This document shows positions 18,712 through 29,411 of a DNA stretch of 57,260 nucleotides, piece after piece. A program made the translations under genes and the position numbers. The notes under the pieces are model-generated. The model was not told the origin of the DNA. It was given only the letters and a program-made list of their open reading frames with translations, and made no database searches. Position 1 is the first letter of the stretch; every line of letters begins with the position of its first letter. Source of the stretch: Martensiomyces pterosporus (lineage: Eukaryota > Kickxellomycota > Kickxellomycetes > Kickxellales > Kickxellaceae); assembly GCA_025201845.1 (NCBI GenBank), contig MU603929.1, positions 257,271 to 314,530 of the forward strand, in the 5' to 3' direction.

Positions 18712-21700
18712 CTACACGAAGGACAGAGGAAGAGTGCCTGTGGTTAGCGGCAGTTTATCTGGCAGGGCAGAATGCTTGGGGCGATGATGCACCCAAATGA
18801 ACTAGCTTGCGGAGGAAGAGGGGAGCGCAGCTGCTGTGCCAGGGAAGGAGGTGATGGCTCATTTCTCTTGAGCGCAGAAAGCGCATGCATGAGCAGAGCA
18901 CCCAGAACTGGCTACTGCTGCCCACATGCTGAAACAGGCAAGAGCAAGGTATGACAGCACACCAGAAACACCCGGGTAGTTTTTCCCCTTTCAGCTTGGC
19001 ATATTTCAAAGACTCGCACTGCTGCCGGTGCCCTCATCTTTTCAAGTCCCGCCCATGCACCTTCGCTCACACCCTGCACTGGCCAAGGTATCCTCCCCAG
19101 TGCCCCCAAAATGGACAGAAGACAACAACACTGCTTGGCGCTTCCTCGGTCATTTCACATTCATTGGCCAGATTAGGCAATGTTTATGATAGGCGAACTT
19201 GACCGAAATCAGCGAAAGAGAAAAAACAAGCGCTGCTGTTTTGATGTTTCACGTAATCCATATCCAATGTGGGCGGCAGCGGGAGAAGGGGAAAGGGAAT
19301 AGGCAATGCGCACATGTGAGGCACGAGTGGAATTTCTCTGTTGCAGCAGTTGCCGAATGGGAGGGAGGGATAGAGTATAGCGTGGGACAGGGGCAGTTTA
19401 ATTGAATGGAGGTCACAGCGATATTGTGCAAAATGGCACACACACCACATGCCCAGAGTAGCGATGATACTGTATGAGAATATGACCAGAATATACATCA
19501 CCACCACCACCACCATCAAGCCACAATGGATCTGTAGCACAATGGGAAACGAGGGAGGGCGAGGGGAAACAAAGGCTGGGCGAGCCGGTGGTATGCAATG
19601 CATACAGAGGAGGGTGCGCGGGTGGGTGGGGTGGTGTATAATATCTACACTATCCCTGGGCTGCGTATCTGACGAGATAGAGTAGAGTGTAGTGAGGGGC
19701 TCTGTTGGGGATGGGGGAGAGGGGGGATTGGCATGTATAATGTGGGCAGAGTGCAATATATGCCAAGCAGAGCGTATTGTTCGGCAGGATATGAGCGATG
19801 CCGTGGGATGGGGAAGCGGGGCCAGAGCACTTCGACAGCGACCTCAAAATAACAAAAAGGAAAAGAAAGAATATTCCACAGAGGTGGGCAGATTCGCAGT
19901 GGCAGCTCAGCGTGGCACAAAATGGATGCGCGGTAGTGGGCGCGAAAGAGAGCACGCACATAATACCCCACTCGCTCCCTCCGCTGTGCAGTCCGTTAGC
20001 AGCAAAAAAACCTTGGAAAACGAATACGAGGAACACTGTTTTCCTGATAAAGCAAACGCCTTTGCGCTGAACGAGATAGGAATTCGTGCGGGCAGGCGGG
20101 CAGGCGGACGGCTGGTTGGCGGGGAGTGGCAAAGGGCATGCAAATCCCAACAGGGGAGAGGTGACAAAGGCCGAAAGGCATAGTGTGTTCTGTTTGTGCC
20201 ATAGTCCATATTCATCGGAGTGCGAGTGGGAGAGCGTTACACGGCACTGTCAAGGATTCGGCTGAGCAAGGGGGAGGAAGGAGGCAGAATCAATCAAGCG
20301 TCGTCGTCATATGGCAGCAGCGTGGGCTTGATTGATGCTGACTACACCCCTCGGCTGCTGCTGCTGCTGTTATTCGCCTATATGCTGCTTCTCTCTCCTG
20401 CCAGCACTGCAATGCATATTAGAAGTACCCACATATGTGCGTACATATAAAAATATGCACAGGTTGGAGGCAGCAGCAGGGGAAAAGAAAGTGGAATTTA
20501 CTGCTTTCCACTCCCTGGCAGACAAAGGGAAGATAAGAGACAGGACGGGACAGGAGACGAATCCGTCATAATGGCGCAACAAGGTGCCGGGTGCGGTGTG
20601 GGGCTGGGCAAAGGACAGAAGGAGGAGTGTGGAGCAGTGCAGCGCTTCGTACAAGCTGCAGAGCAGTGGGACGTTACCTTTTTCGCTGTATGCCATCTGA
20701 GCAGCAGAGTGGACGCTAGTCTGGAATACCACAAAGGTGGTATGCGAGAGAATATGTATATGCTAAGCTAGAGTGCAATATTCAGGAGCAAGGTAGAAAA
20801 GCAAAAGCGGAGCAGTGGGCGCCGCTTGAGTAGAAAGCTGGCTGGAATAAGGACAAGCAGGTGCAAAGTAGAAAAAGGGTTTGTAGTGGTAACAAGCGAA
20901 GGAGAAAGAGAAATGAATGAAATGGCTAATATTCTACCCAACACAGCAGAAACAAGAAAAAAAACCTTATATATGCCGACTGGAAGAGAAGGGTTGTATT
21001 TTTTGGCAGCTCGCTCAGTGCGCAAGAGAATAGACTAAGGGATGACAGCTGCCCGAATCAATGAAAAAATACGCAATTGTTAGGCGCTCTTTTGTTGTTC
21101 GCTTATATGCTGTTTTGCTGACGATCTTGTTTTATAGCAGACAAGGGGGTCATCACCCCCGGGCACTGGGGGAGTGTGGACGCCCCCCCTCAGCCAAACC
21201 CGCCTTCCTTATTTGGCCCCAGCATCTCAAGAAGAACATCGATTGCACTGTCAAATCCTCTGGCACCGAAAGCGAGCAACAGCAGCCCTCTTTACCTTTT
21301 TCTCGCGGCGATACCCAGGAACCGGTCGTCGGAGAAGGCACAGGGATTTGTTCTCTCCATTGAAAGGAAGCAGACGCTGCTGGGATGCGCTGGTTGGGAT
21401 GCCATGCTTGCATGTTTGCATGTTTGCTGGCAAGAGGCAGGTGCAGCTGGGGAGAAAAGGGCGAGGGCCAACCACGGCTGGTGCTGCAGTGGCAAGCTGC
21501 GTACCTGAGAAACCCCTGGATAGCAGGCTAGCCAGTCCTATCCCACCGCCGCCTGGGCAACACCGCACTGCTTTCTCGTGCTAGGGTACCCGCTGCGTGC
21601 ACTTGAGCCAAGTAAACTAAGCACGAAAATCGCTGGCTAATATTTCTTTGATACCGAGCCTGATTCTCCCAATTGCAGCACCTGTATCTCTGAGTGAGTG

Positions 21701-23079
21701 AGGTTGACGTTGGTCTTCCTTAGAATGGATGCTGATCCTGTAATCAAGTCCGCTGCTGCTGCTGCGCTGAACGGGATTTCTCGAGCCTACTGCTCCATGG
21801 CGAGTTGCATTTGATTTCTTTTCTGCTGCATCCCTTGTCCATGCGTCTGTGGGAACAGAGTATCTCTTGGTAAGATAACCAGGCATCAAGGGCTGGTATT
21901 GCCGATAAAGGGCAAACCATACGTCGGAGTTAAAATAGACCCAGGGAAGGGCAGCACAGGTTGTAGCCAGCCTTAGCTACTGCTGGCGGTATTCGATAGC
22001 GGCTACTCGCAACACTCTGCCCAATCAATGACTCGCTCCCAAGGAAATCCACTGTCGGTCTTTCAAGACACCAGCTTGTGCGACGCTGTTCAAACACCGC
22101 CAGCTCAAGTGTGCATTCTGCTTTGGAGTGTCTGCGCAACGACAGCGCGAATAAGGGATAGTAGGCGCCGTGGTGCGATGCCCAATCCCTGCCTCATGCC
22201 TGCCTGTCAGTCTCAAATATACGAGCGCAGATCACAGAAAAAAGAGAGAGAAAAACACCACATGTACATAGTCAAGCGAAATTTGCAGGCGGCTATGGCG
22301 ATATCTGAAATCACCTACATATACTTGTTTTCCATTCAGCGCCCTTCACAGCCATGGGGGGAATGGGGGTGGGGATTTGCAAAACGCAGCCAAAACGAAC
22401 TCACCAAAAACATGCAACACGCCTTGTCAATTTTTTTATCAAATGGTTTTATATTCAGCCATGATAGGATATTGTAGCAAGGTAGACAGCCCAGCGACCA
22501 GGAAAATTTCAAACCACGAGAAAACACCGAGGATGCAGGCACCATTCTGACAACGCCCCATGTGTACATATCACCCCATCTGCACTGATACCTGGCATTT
22601 GCACAGCAACAAAAATGTTATACATATGTGCATATATGTGGCAGGAGTAGCAAGGTGCGCCTATGCTGTCTCATTCGCAGCTGTGTTTATGATGAATGGA
22701 AAAGGGAAATTGACAGGTGGGGCGCATGTATGCGACTAAAAATACCAACCGCAAGGCTGCTTGACAGCTGCTTTTGCGTATCCTAAATACAAAAAAACTA
22801 GTGCACACCCCACTATCCACTTAAATCGCATTATACACAGCTTCATCAGTCAGCACTTTGCGCCAATGATGTATGCGCACTACACATGCCAAATGCGGGT
22901 ATGATTTGAAAATATACATACAAGTCACGCTCAATATGCCACGTAGGATGCAAAAATGAGCGCCTAAATTGCAATTTCCCCATTTCACTTGTATATCGCT
23001 TATATTCGCAGGTATCGTGTGTAAAAAAGTGGAGGAAAACCAAGCAGGGAAACTGCTTGTACGTGTGTGACAAATGTTT
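18712..23079. other. 4.4 kb region without a convincing gene
   Basis: Only short, low-complexity open frames are present on both strands. From about 19200 to 21000 the plus strand is purine-rich (GGGAGAAGGGGAAAGG-type tracts), so the minus strand is pyrimidine-rich. That fits a long 5' leader and promoter of the minus-strand Ndc10-like gene, including its missing first exon. A CAC microsatellite is at about 19500-19514 and a GGGGGTCATCACCCCC hairpin at about 21145-21160. From 22600 on, AT-rich sequence with CATATG-type palindromes lies downstream of the two-TM gene at 23080. Confidence 0.45.
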
Positions 23080-23694
23080 TTAGAATAGCGGCTTCTCCAA
23101 GTGGCCACGGTCATTTCCAGCAGCTCTCTGACCTGCCGCGCCCGACGCAGGCGGCGGGGGAGATGCCGGGGGCATGTACAGGTTTCCGCTCTGCGGAGGA
23201 GGAGCACCCGGCGGGGGAGCACCAGCCTGCGGAGGAGCATACATAGGCGGCGGGGGCTGGTAATACCCTCCTTGCTGGTTATACACAGGCGCCTGCTGCA
23301 CAATGACGACCTCGGCGTAATCCGACTGGGGATTAAAGCCCATCATGATCAGGTGCGGCGGGGTATTCGGGTCGTTCAGCCAGTCCAGGGCCTTCTTCCT
23401 CTGTCTGAACGTGAACACGATACTCAGTAGGTCGATTACCAGCAGGGCGATAAGCAGCCCGATGTACCATTTGAACCAGTTGCCGTGATAGTAGTAGCCA
23501 TCCGAGCGCAGTTCTCGCGAGTCGTTGCGGTCCCGGTAGATATAGTAGCCGAGGAGGGCTGCGAATATGGCTGTGAACACTATTTGGAACCCTAGCGAGA
23601 TGTTGTACCGGCGCTTGACGCCCTGGATGCGCTGCTGGCGGACCTGCTCGACGGCTGCCGCGGAGTATGCGGGTGGCTGTGGAGGGTAAGACAT
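23080..23694 (-). CDS. Small two-TM protein, family member 2
   Basis: A 204-residue protein. I chose the ATG at 23694 (MSYPPQPPAY) over the earlier in-frame one, as it matches the start of the relative at 12978. GVKRRYNISLGFQ leads into TM1 (about 31-53), a charged and Tyr-rich loop follows, and TM2 is about 75-96 (IGLLIALLVIDLLSIVFTF). Directly after TM2 comes RQRKKALDWLNDP (about 97-109), a motif shared in part with the proteins at 25142 and 27262. The tail is strongly Pro/Gly-rich with YQPPPP, APPPG and SPPPP blocks, likely disordered. No known domain is recognised. It is the first of three minus-strand small membrane protein genes in a row. Confidence 0.74.
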   Translation of the reverse strand: MSYPPQPPAYSAAAVEQVRQQRIQGVKRRYNISLGFQIVFTAIFAALLGYYIYRDRNDSRELRSDGYYYHGNWFKWYIGLLIALLVIDLLSIVFTFRQRKKALDWLNDPNTPPHLIMMGFNPQSDYAEVVIVQQAPVYNQQGGYYQPPPPMYAPPQAGAPPPGAPPPQSGNLYMPPASPPPPASGAAGQRAAGNDRGHLEKPLF

Positions 23695-24223
23695 GGTTGT
23701 GCGCGCACTACCTGTATGTTTTTCGTGGCTCTTGCTTGGTTCTGCTGCTGTATGTCTGACGTATTTCAGTGCCTCGTCTCGTGCCAAAGCAGACTGTGAG
23801 AAATGCGGCTAGCAAGCACAGGAGAAGAGAGGTGTCTCACTATAGTGCTTTAACAGTATTTTCGCGAGAAACAGAAAGAGAGGGGAAAACGAAGCTGTAA
23901 CACTGTGTGGAGAGGAGAAAAGAGAGGCAAAGCCCGCTCTTTGCGGCGAGCAGCGGCAGGCGCACCACAGCACACAGGGGCTTTTTTTCTCGAATACTTA
24001 TTTCTGTACTCGAAATTTCATTGCTGATTTCTATTAATGGCAGCACGGAGGTCTGTGATTGGCCAGCCGAGACTTGCCAAGTCCACAGCCCTCCACACGA
24101 GACACAAGCGGGGAGTGGGATCAGTTCTGCCATTGTCCTCATTGCTCCCGCACGCCTTGTCTTTTCGGCTCTGGCGGGAGTGCAGAGCATTAGCGCACAC
24201 AAAAAGGCAGCTGCGAGAAGATA
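23695..24223. other. Intergenic region upstream of two-TM member 2
   Basis: About 530 bases with no gene seen. It contains the promoter of the two-TM gene ending at 23080 and the 3' flank of the DUF202 gene. Confidence 0.35.
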
Positions 24224-24826
24224 TTACATACGGACAAGCAGCACCAAAAGGGCAGTATATGCCGACAAACACATAATGCCAGACAGCAGGACTGTTCCGC
24301 CGCTGGTAACGAAGGGTCCTTGCGCATGCGTGTCCCTGTTAATGAGCTTTCTCCTCCGCACCAGCCCAATGCCCAAGAACCCCAGCCCAAGGCCCAGAAA
24401 CACCAGCCCTACGGGAAAGAACGACAGTCCAAACACGCGCAGGATAACCAGCGAGGCGCCGAACAGCCCAATGGACGTGCGCCAGTACGCTCCATCAAAC
24501 GTCCTCTCGCGCGCACGCACCTCCAGAAGCTCAGCCGCTGTCCAGGTCTGCGGCTGCTGGTCGCCCACATAGTCGTCGTCGTCCCCATGCACGCCGTGTG
24601 GAGGCGAGGTTGTTTGCTGGCTGTCGCTGTGTGAGGATGCTGTGCTTGACAGCGAGTATGTTGACGTGTGCTTGTGCGCCAACTGCGTCTCGTCCTCAGA
24701 GCTGGCGCTGCTACCACCCCTGGTTGCTGCTGTTTGGTGGCAGCTGCCTGCTACCATTGTGGAATAGGTAGTCTGCCCTGTGAACTGCGGTTGCCGCTGT
24801 TTGTCGCTAGTGCAATTTGTGCTCAT
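24224..24826 (-). CDS. DUF202-type membrane protein with long disordered N-terminus
   Basis: A 200-residue protein starting at the ATG at 24826 (MSTNCTSDK). Residues 1-100 are Ser/Thr/Gln-rich with an Asp run (DDDDYVGD) and are probably disordered and cytosolic. From about residue 100 it has the DUF202 pattern: EVRARERTF, then YWRTSIGLFGASLVILRVF, a second helix (about 135-155), the basic cluster VRRRKLINRD, and a third helix at the C-terminus (about 175-199). DUF202 occurs in Vtc1 and in small fungal and bacterial membrane proteins. No SPX or VTC catalytic part is present, so a vacuolar transporter chaperone role is not implied. Conserved Arg residues before helix 1 are present. Single exon, between two small two-TM genes. 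Confidence 0.7.
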   Translation of the reverse strand: MSTNCTSDKQRQPQFTGQTTYSTMVAGSCHQTAATRGGSSASSEDETQLAHKHTSTYSLSSTASSHSDSQQTTSPPHGVHGDDDDYVGDQQPQTWTAAELLEVRARERTFDGAYWRTSIGLFGASLVILRVFGLSFFPVGLVFLGLGLGFLGIGLVRRRKLINRDTHAQGPFVTSGGTVLLSGIMCLSAYTALLVLLVRM

Positions 24827-25141
24827 TTGTGTTCGATTTGTAGTGTGTGAGCAGAAAAACCGGTGTGAGAAACTGCTATTCAAAAGGAGCTGCAGCAACA
24901 AATAAAAGCGCTGATAAGGCTGGCTCGGGGCCAGCCAGTGCCCACTTTCACTGATTCGCTCTAGAGTGCCCTAGCTGCCTCCTGTGCTTACCAGTCCGAC
25001 GCTGCCACCAACATCAGCGTTGCTGCATGCGAGCGCGTTTCTGAAGCTGTGCGCAGAGAAAGAGTGCAGAGGCCATATGGACATAGTGATACATTGTGAT
25101 ATGGGCGGTAAAAACAGAAACAAATGGCAGTGCCTGTGAAA

Positions 25142-25819
25142 CTAGGGTCCCTGGCGTCTCCAGGCAGGCGGGGGTCTTCTGGGGCCGCCGCCACCTCTCG
25201 AAAACGACGAGGCTGTCATGGTGCTCGACAGGCTCGAGTCCCTCATCATCTGTCGTCGGTGCTGCTGAGCTCTCATCTGACGCCACGCCCTCGAATTCCT
25301 CCCCTGCCTCGAAACCCAGGGCCTCTGCTGCAGCTCGTGGCCCTGTTCTCCAGATTGCTGTGCGCCGCTTCTAAACACGCTCCACCGAACCTTGTTCACC
25401 TCGCGCGACCTAGGATTCAGCACGGCACCATCCGTTGTGGCCGGATCTCTAATCCACGTCAGCGTGGTCTTGTAGTAATAAAACGTAATAAACACGGCGA
25501 ACGCCACAATGACCAGCACAATCGACAAGAGAATCATGACCCAGCTGGACGACCACACAGCATACGTGTTGTCGCTTTTATTTCGGTTCAGCCTGAAGCT
25601 GTGTAGAACCAAGAGGGCCAGCAGCGCTAGCAGCAGGAACAGCTCCACAGAAAGCCATATGATGCGGTTTCGCCGTGTCTTCTTTAGCGCCTGCTCCTTG
25701 ACCGCTGACAAGGGCTCTTCGCTCACCGTGACCACCACCACCACTCCTTCCTGCTCCTGCTGCTCCTGCGGCTCCTTGGGCTTTTCAGCCTTGTGCGTGG
25801 CCACGAACGGGGCTCTCAT
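25142..25819 (-). CDS. Small two-TM protein, family member 3
   Basis: A 225-residue protein of unknown function starting MRAPFVATHK. A Glu/Gln/Lys-rich N-terminal segment with a PKEPQEQQEQEG run precedes KKTRRNR and TM1 (about 52-73). A short polar loop follows, then TM2 (about 91-115), YYYKTTLTWIRDP (about 114-126) and a hydrophilic tail rich in Arg/Gln/Ser ending in a Gly/Pro-rich stretch. Topology, basic start of TM1, loop length and the W-[LI]-x-D-P motif after TM2 resemble the protein at 23080; helix sequences are more diverged. Homology is likely but rests on pattern only. Single exon. Confidence 0.68.
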   Translation of the reverse strand: MRAPFVATHKAEKPKEPQEQQEQEGVVVVVTVSEEPLSAVKEQALKKTRRNRIIWLSVELFLLLALLALLVLHSFRLNRNKSDNTYAVWSSSWVMILLSIVLVIVAFAVFITFYYYKTTLTWIRDPATTDGAVLNPRSREVNKVRWSVFRSGAQQSGEQGHELQQRPWVSRQGRNSRAWRQMRAQQHRRQMMRDSSLSSTMTASSFSRGGGGPRRPPPAWRRQGP

Positions 25820-27261
25820 CTATATGACACAGCTATTGTTGCCGAGAACACACACTACTGACAAAAGCGCTATCCCTTCAGCTACTACTGTATATGTGTA
25901 GCTCAGCCCCTTGGGTTTCTTAAAAAGAAGGCGGGTGTAGCAGAAGCAAGAAGAGAAAGGATAACAAGAGAGGAAAGAAGAGAGTACAAAACAAGCGAAG
26001 AGGGAAAGATGGAAAAGCAAGGATGCATACCACGGCTCTTTTGGCTCCTCCGTTGCTGAATAGAAAGATGGAAAACAGAAGCAGCACAGCCAGCAGCAGC
26101 GGCAGCAATGGGGTACTCGTGCAGATACCCCCGCCGCTGCTGCCACCCGTTTCGGACCATGATAAAAGACGAAAAGCAGATGGGAGCAGCGCATGCCAAG
26201 AGGATTTGCGCTCGGTATTTGTCTTCGCCCCCACCGCCCAACCCCTGCGCTTTCTATATCAGTTTGCATCTACCATGTGCGAATGGAGGAGCGATCCTCA
26301 TACACACATCGGGCTTTGCTTCTCTGCTAGAAACATCGGCTGCCTCGGCCTCTGGCTCTAGTGGCCTGGGCCAAACGGGCACTATACATCTTTGGCTGGC
26401 TGGGGGGAAGGCTGGGTGCTTTGCTGCTACCGGCACTATAAGCAACTCGGAGACAATGTGACAGCATGTGAGGCGCGACCAAAAAGAGGAGCAGCTGGCA
26501 CAAATAACAGATTGTCTGCCGCTCGCTGAATAGTGCAGTTCGCTATTGTCACATGCGCATTCGCGTTGAGTAATACATGCTGCCTTAGCGCAGCCGACTA
26601 GCGCTCACTCGGCTCTATTCACCAGAGCCCACATGCATTCTGATACAATACCACGGTTCCCCAGCATTTAGAGCTGAAGAGCATCTGGTGGACAATATGG
26701 AGATTAAAGTTTACTCCAGCATCATTGACCGCAAATGAACTCGCCGTTGCTGCACCGGCTCCGCCATTGATCGGTTGTTGTTGGCACCTTGCAGTGAATC
26801 CACTCAAGAAACCATGTGAATGGTGATGATCAATCTCTCCTCACCAGCGTGCCTGCTATTTACTCGAGCTGCGCGGGCTGGCTTGGCTAATCAAAGCAGC
26901 CCGGTCTCATAATGCCGATTGTTAAACAAACAGGCTTCACACAAATCATTACGCGAAAGGCCATTGAAGGCGCCGATATTATGACTTTTCTGCTGTTGCA
27001 CAAAACTACAATACCCAAAGTTGCTTGGAAAAGGCATTAACATCTGCAGGTGTGGGGAAAGAGAGCCACGAGCACGATCTGTCTATTCTCAGCAACACTT
27101 GCCACATGCAAGCCAGCAACTGCCAGATGAAATGCTCTCTATAAAAGCAACAGAGCAACACCCGATGCGACCGCATATTTCCTGAGATCACCCGCAAGCC
27201 AACATCTCTCCTTTCAAGCACCTCAATCTCTTTCGAATCCGTGTTTTTGTGCTGTTCAATA
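25820..27261. other. Intergenic region between divergent two-TM genes
   Basis: 1.44 kb between a minus-strand and a plus-strand gene, with no supported gene inside. The part near 25900-26020 is purine-rich on the plus strand, as expected for the leader of the minus-strand gene. Confidence 0.4.
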
Positions 27262-27795
27262 ATGAATGTTATAGCGCTACAGCCACTCGAGTCTGTCCCC
27301 GATCTGTGCATCGAAACACGTACGCTAAGCCCTGGCACTCACCGAGACAAGAGTGCATCCAACATTTCCCCGCTGTCAGCCAGCTCACCAACAGATCTCT
27401 TCTCGCCCGAGTCGACCATCATCGGAAAATCGCTCCCCTCGCTACACATCCAAGCGGTTGACGTGAGCAAGCACCGCATCGTCCATCTGCAGAGATTCCG
27501 ACACATTTTACAGCTGATCGTCATCTGCAGTACAGTCTGCTGGGCTGCCCTAACCATCGTATTCATCCTGCTCACAATTCGCGATGCAGCTGAGGAAGGG
27601 AATGGTGGCCAGCTGTTAGTTAGATACGGCACCATCATTTCCTGCCTGACCGCGGGCTGGTGTGCTTGTATCGCTGCGTGTATCTGGCGGTATAAGCGCT
27701 ACGAAAGATGGCTGAACTCGATGCAAACGGGGACCGAATCCATTATTGCTGGAAAGCCTACATGTAGAATATCCAGCGACGTTTCTCACAAGTAG
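27262..27795 (+). CDS. Small two-TM protein, family member 4
   Basis: A 177-residue protein from the ATG at 27262. The first 75 residues are polar and Ser/Thr/Pro-rich. Basic VSKHRIVHLQRFRH precedes TM1 (about 82-105), a short charged loop follows, and TM2 (about 121-143) ends in IWRYKRYERWLNS. This has the aromatic-basic and W-L-N character of the post-TM2 motif in the proteins at 23080 and 25142. Unlike those it has only a short tail. It is the most diverged candidate of the set, and membership is tentative. TM2 is rich in Cys (CLTAGWCACIAACIW), which may matter for packing or modification. Single exon, plus strand. Confidence 0.62.
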   Translation: MNVIALQPLESVPDLCIETRTLSPGTHRDKSASNISPLSASSPTDLFSPESTIIGKSLPSLHIQAVDVSKHRIVHLQRFRHILQLIVICSTVCWAALTIVFILLTIRDAAEEGNGGQLLVRYGTIISCLTAGWCACIAACIWRYKRYERWLNSMQTGTESIIAGKPTCRISSDVSHK

Positions 27796-28420
27796 CACTG
27801 TATATCCGTTTTTCATTTACCAGTAATTTCGCCACAGTCTCCAGTCTCCCTGATTAATAGAATGTTTAGGGTAATGTGCAGAATGTGACATCGAGTGACT
27901 GGTAATCTACGATCCATATGGATAAGGGAAGAGCACACGCTAGGTGCCAAATCGATGCATCTGTTGTAGCACCACTCTTCGCAGTTGCGTGTAAAGCTGG
28001 AGACAATGTGCAGAGCAAAAAGGTATCACGCGGGTGTGCACCCACGGCATTGTACAGTGACAAAAAAAGTGTGTGCCTGCTTTGTTGCTAGTATTCAGAT
28101 GACATGCCGCCTTGTGCCCTGTAGCTGAAATGGGGGCAAAGAAAAAAGCGTGGCTCCTCAGGCGGACAAAGCAAGCAATATCAAATTTGCTTGTGCTCAC
28201 TCAAAGTCCATACATGGGCGTGCTATTTGTACACTTTTCATGCCAAGTGTGTGGGGCGCAATCACTTTGGATTCTGACAAAGGCGAGGAGTAGGGTATCT
28301 GTTTGTAGCAGCAAACTTGCTATAAATCTAGCCATCGAGGAAAAGTGTCGAACGAGAGGATCCGCAGACGCACTCTCAGGACTTTCCACTTTACCACAGC
28401 ACAGCTATTCCAATACAGCC
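27796..28420. other. Intergenic region upstream of the O-methyltransferase
   Basis: No gene seen except the promoter listed separately. The methyltransferase frame is open back to 28112, but that part has no similarity to the family and contains the TATA box. Confidence 0.4.
28321..28327 (+). promoter_or_regulatory. TATA box of the O-methyltransferase gene
   Basis: TATAAAT preceded by TTGC, exactly 100 bases before the ATG at 28421. Sequence and distance are both good for a fungal core promoter. It supports 28421 rather than an upstream start. Confidence 0.5.
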
Positions 28421-29233
28421 ATGCCCTTCACAAACACAATCAATCCCACGCAGGAGCAGATAGCAGGAGCTACCCCCGAGGAGCTGCGCCTTCTCTATGC
28501 CAGCAAAGAGTCAACCAACCCCAGTCTCCCCGTCCCTTCAAACCCATCGACTATCGGCAAGGTCTATGACAGCACCCTCAGCAAGTTTGGCAAGGACATG
28601 GCATTCATGTCCATCACCAGCTACCAAGGCATGCTGCACGGCTTCTTCGTCGGACTAACAAAGGCCAAGCGCATCCTCGAAATTGGCACATTCACCGGTA
28701 GCTCGGCAATCTACTTTGCCACGGCACTGAAGCGCAACGGCGTTCCTGGCGGCCCCGGTGTCGACGGACACAAGCCGATTACCAGTCTTGAAATCAACGA
28801 CGAGTACGCCCAGATTGCCCGAAACAACTTTGTCGCTGCCAAAGTCGACGAGTACATCGATGTAGTTGTTGGCGATGCGCTTGGCAGTCTTGCGCAGTTA
28901 GATGGCCAGGTCTTCGACTTGGTGTTCATCGATGCGGACAAGCCCGCATACAAGTTGTACTATGACACCATCATTGACCTCAACCTGCTGGCCAAAGACG
29001 GACTGTTCATCATCGACAACACTGCCTTCAACTGCGTGCTGTCATACATGAATGCGCCTGCACCTGTCACCGAAGATGCGGAGCTTTTGGATGTCCCGTA
29101 CGCTGGATTTCCAGACGCCCCAGAGCTGGGCAAGGTCCTCCACGAGTTCAACGAACACATCAGAGCTGATCCGCGCACCGAGGTAGTCATGCTGCCCTTC
29201 CTGACAGGAATCACCCTGGCTCGCTTTGTCTAG
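28421..29233 (+). CDS. SAM-dependent O-methyltransferase (caffeoyl-CoA O-methyltransferase family)
   Basis: A 270-residue class I methyltransferase of the O-methyltransferase family 3 (CCoAOMT/COMT-like), transferring a methyl group from SAM to a hydroxyl, typically of a catechol-like substrate. Motif I is ILEIGTFTGSSAIYFA (about 85-100), a SAM-binding loop. DLVFIDADKPAYKLYYD (from about residue 165) contains the metal- and catechol-binding acids of the family, and IDNTAFN follows, matching the D-N metal pair. Length fits. I chose the ATG at 28421 (MPFTNTINPT) because the family starts near there and a TATA box lies 100 bases upstream. The true substrate cannot be read from sequence, and no biosynthetic cluster surrounds the gene. 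Single exon. Confidence 0.88.
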   Translation: MPFTNTINPTQEQIAGATPEELRLLYASKESTNPSLPVPSNPSTIGKVYDSTLSKFGKDMAFMSITSYQGMLHGFFVGLTKAKRILEIGTFTGSSAIYFATALKRNGVPGGPGVDGHKPITSLEINDEYAQIARNNFVAAKVDEYIDVVVGDALGSLAQLDGQVFDLVFIDADKPAYKLYYDTIIDLNLLAKDGLFIIDNTAFNCVLSYMNAPAPVTEDAELLDVPYAGFPDAPELGKVLHEFNEHIRADPRTEVVMLPFLTGITLARFV

Positions 29234-29330
29234 TCCCTCCGTCATATTCACTAGTGCTTGTGCACGTTTACCAGTGGTTGCCAGCAAACGAAACAAAAAA
29301 TCTGCAAGGCAAGGAGCAGCAAAATAGTGC

Positions 29331-29334
29331 AAAA
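29331..29334 (-). terminator. Pol III terminator of the tRNA-Ile gene
   Basis: TTTT on the minus strand five bases after the tRNA 3' end. Further T-runs are at 29321-29324 and, longer, at 29295-29300. These are the normal stop signals for RNA polymerase III. Confidence 0.6.
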
Positions 29335-29338
29335 GAAT

Positions 29339-29411
29339 GCTCACTACAGGGGTCGAACCTGTGACCTACGCGTTATTAGCACGTCGCTCTAACCGACTGA
29401 GCTAAGCGAGC
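29339..29411 (-). tRNA. tRNA-Ile (anticodon AAU)
   Basis: A 73-base cloverleaf on the minus strand. The acceptor stem is GCTCGCT with AGTGAGC (one G-T pair). The D arm is GCTC...GAGC with the A box TTAGCTCAGTCGG. The anticodon stem is ACGTG/CGCGT with loop CTAATAA (anticodon AAT), and the T arm is ACAGG TTCGACC CCTGT. No intron and no encoded CCA, as usual in nuclear genes. A T-run follows. The anticodon A34 would be edited to inosine to read Ile AUU, AUC and AUA codons. Confidence 0.95.

Noticed and set aside
28112..28420. N-terminal extension of the O-methyltransferase
   Set aside because: Not similar to the family, and it includes the TATA box 100 bases before the chosen ATG.
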